DNA of 64,000 nt from Devosia neptuniae (GTDB taxonomy: Bacteria > Pseudomonadota > Alphaproteobacteria > Rhizobiales > Devosiaceae), in assembly GCF_025452235.1 (NCBI RefSeq), contig NZ_CP104965.1, forward strand, positions 1 through 64,000, read 5' to 3'. The translations under genes were made by a program, and so were the position numbers. This document shows positions 63,944 to 64,000 of this stretch, in pieces (position 1 is the first letter of the stretch; each line of letters begins with the position of its first letter). The notes below the pieces were generated by a model that was not told the DNA's origin, ran no database searches, and saw only the letters and a list, made by a program, of their open reading frames with translations.

Positions 63944-64000
63944 CGCGAAAGCCCTTCCGGCCGAACAAACCGCCCCGTCCCAGGCTCGGCCACCTTCACC
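63940..64000 (-). CDS. C-terminal end of an upstream gene (partial)
   Basis: The last 19 residues (VKVAEPGTGRFVRPEGLSR) before a TGA that overlaps the GTG of the M20 gene by four bases. The overlap shows it belongs to the same operon. Too short to identify; in a hydantoin-type pathway an imidazolonepropionase- or hydantoinase-type enzyme would be expected here. Confidence 0.55.
   Translation of the reverse strand, partial: VKVAEPGTGRFVRPEGLSR

Noticed and set aside
1..64000. CRISPR arrays, tRNA or rRNA genes
   Set aside because: No regularly spaced direct repeats and no tRNA-like cloverleaf or rRNA segments seen on either strand by eye; short ncRNAs cannot be excluded.

Overview
The window reads as a chromosomal segment of a GC-rich alphaproteobacterium of the order Hyphomicrobiales (Rhizobiales), probably from the Devosia/Pelagibacterium side of the order. 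The basis is gene content and local order: the rhizobial ccmI-E-F-H / degP / response-regulator block (cycHJKL-degP in rhizobia), a FeuN-FeuP-FeuQ-like set, a MucR/Ros zinc-finger regulator, a SufE neighbourhood with small DUF5330-, DUF6456- and DnaA-domain-IV-like proteins, a Rhizobium etli-type asparaginase, gene-transfer-agent (GTA) head genes and CtrA-type sites. The genus is an inference. I saw no rRNA or tRNA gene, CRISPR array, integrase or insertion sequence.

Layout. 1-6331 (minus): partial OmpR-type regulator, DegP protease and the cytochrome c maturation operon ccmI-E-F-H. 6458-9492 (plus): two coupled flavoproteins resembling degenerate sarcosine-oxidase subunits. 9489-13667 (minus): a conserved unknown, a surface lipoprotein and the FeuQ/FeuP/FeuN set. 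13735-19820 (minus): a GTA head cluster in canonical order (g1-like, large terminase, portal, small membrane protein, prohead protease, capsid). It is visibly decayed: the capsid has an in-frame stop and runs without a stop into a lysozyme, and all tail genes are absent. 20.3-34.4 kb: housekeeping and envelope genes (Hsp70-like, degenerate GGDEF, YcgN, bifunctional penicillin-binding protein, DUF1214/DUF1254 pair, ChrA, DUF2336) ending in a coupled sensor kinase / peptidoglycan-binding / DUF1491 set. 34.7-42.8 kb: DUF5330-like, SufE, DUF6456, DnaA-domain-IV protein, a four-gene oligopeptide-type ABC transporter without a binding protein, NagZ, an acetyltransferase and MucR. 42.9-48.8 kb (minus): seven-gene Mrp/Mnh Na+/H+ antiporter operon with frameshifts in mnhB and mnhC at G runs. 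49-59 kb: oligopeptidase B, Fe/Mn superoxide dismutase, a CtrA-site-preceded receiver protein, a LOG-like protein coupled to a HerA-like ATPase, a beta-helix protein, asparaginase, an SH3 protein, an extended SDR and a P-loop protein. 59.2-64 kb (minus): a catabolic operon with a divergent urocanase, a TfoX-domain protein, a DUF917 (thiohydantoin desulfurase-type) protein and an M20 carbamoylase-type hydrolase.

The two most interesting systems are the decayed GTA head cluster with its capsid-lysozyme fusion, and the 59-64 kb operon. The operon's urocanase homologue has lost the signature cysteines of true urocanases and sits with DUF917 and N-carbamoyl amidohydrolase partners, which suggests catabolism of thiourocanate/ergothioneine or a hydantoin rather than plain histidine degradation. 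Three families of dispersed palindromic repeats fill many of the larger gaps.
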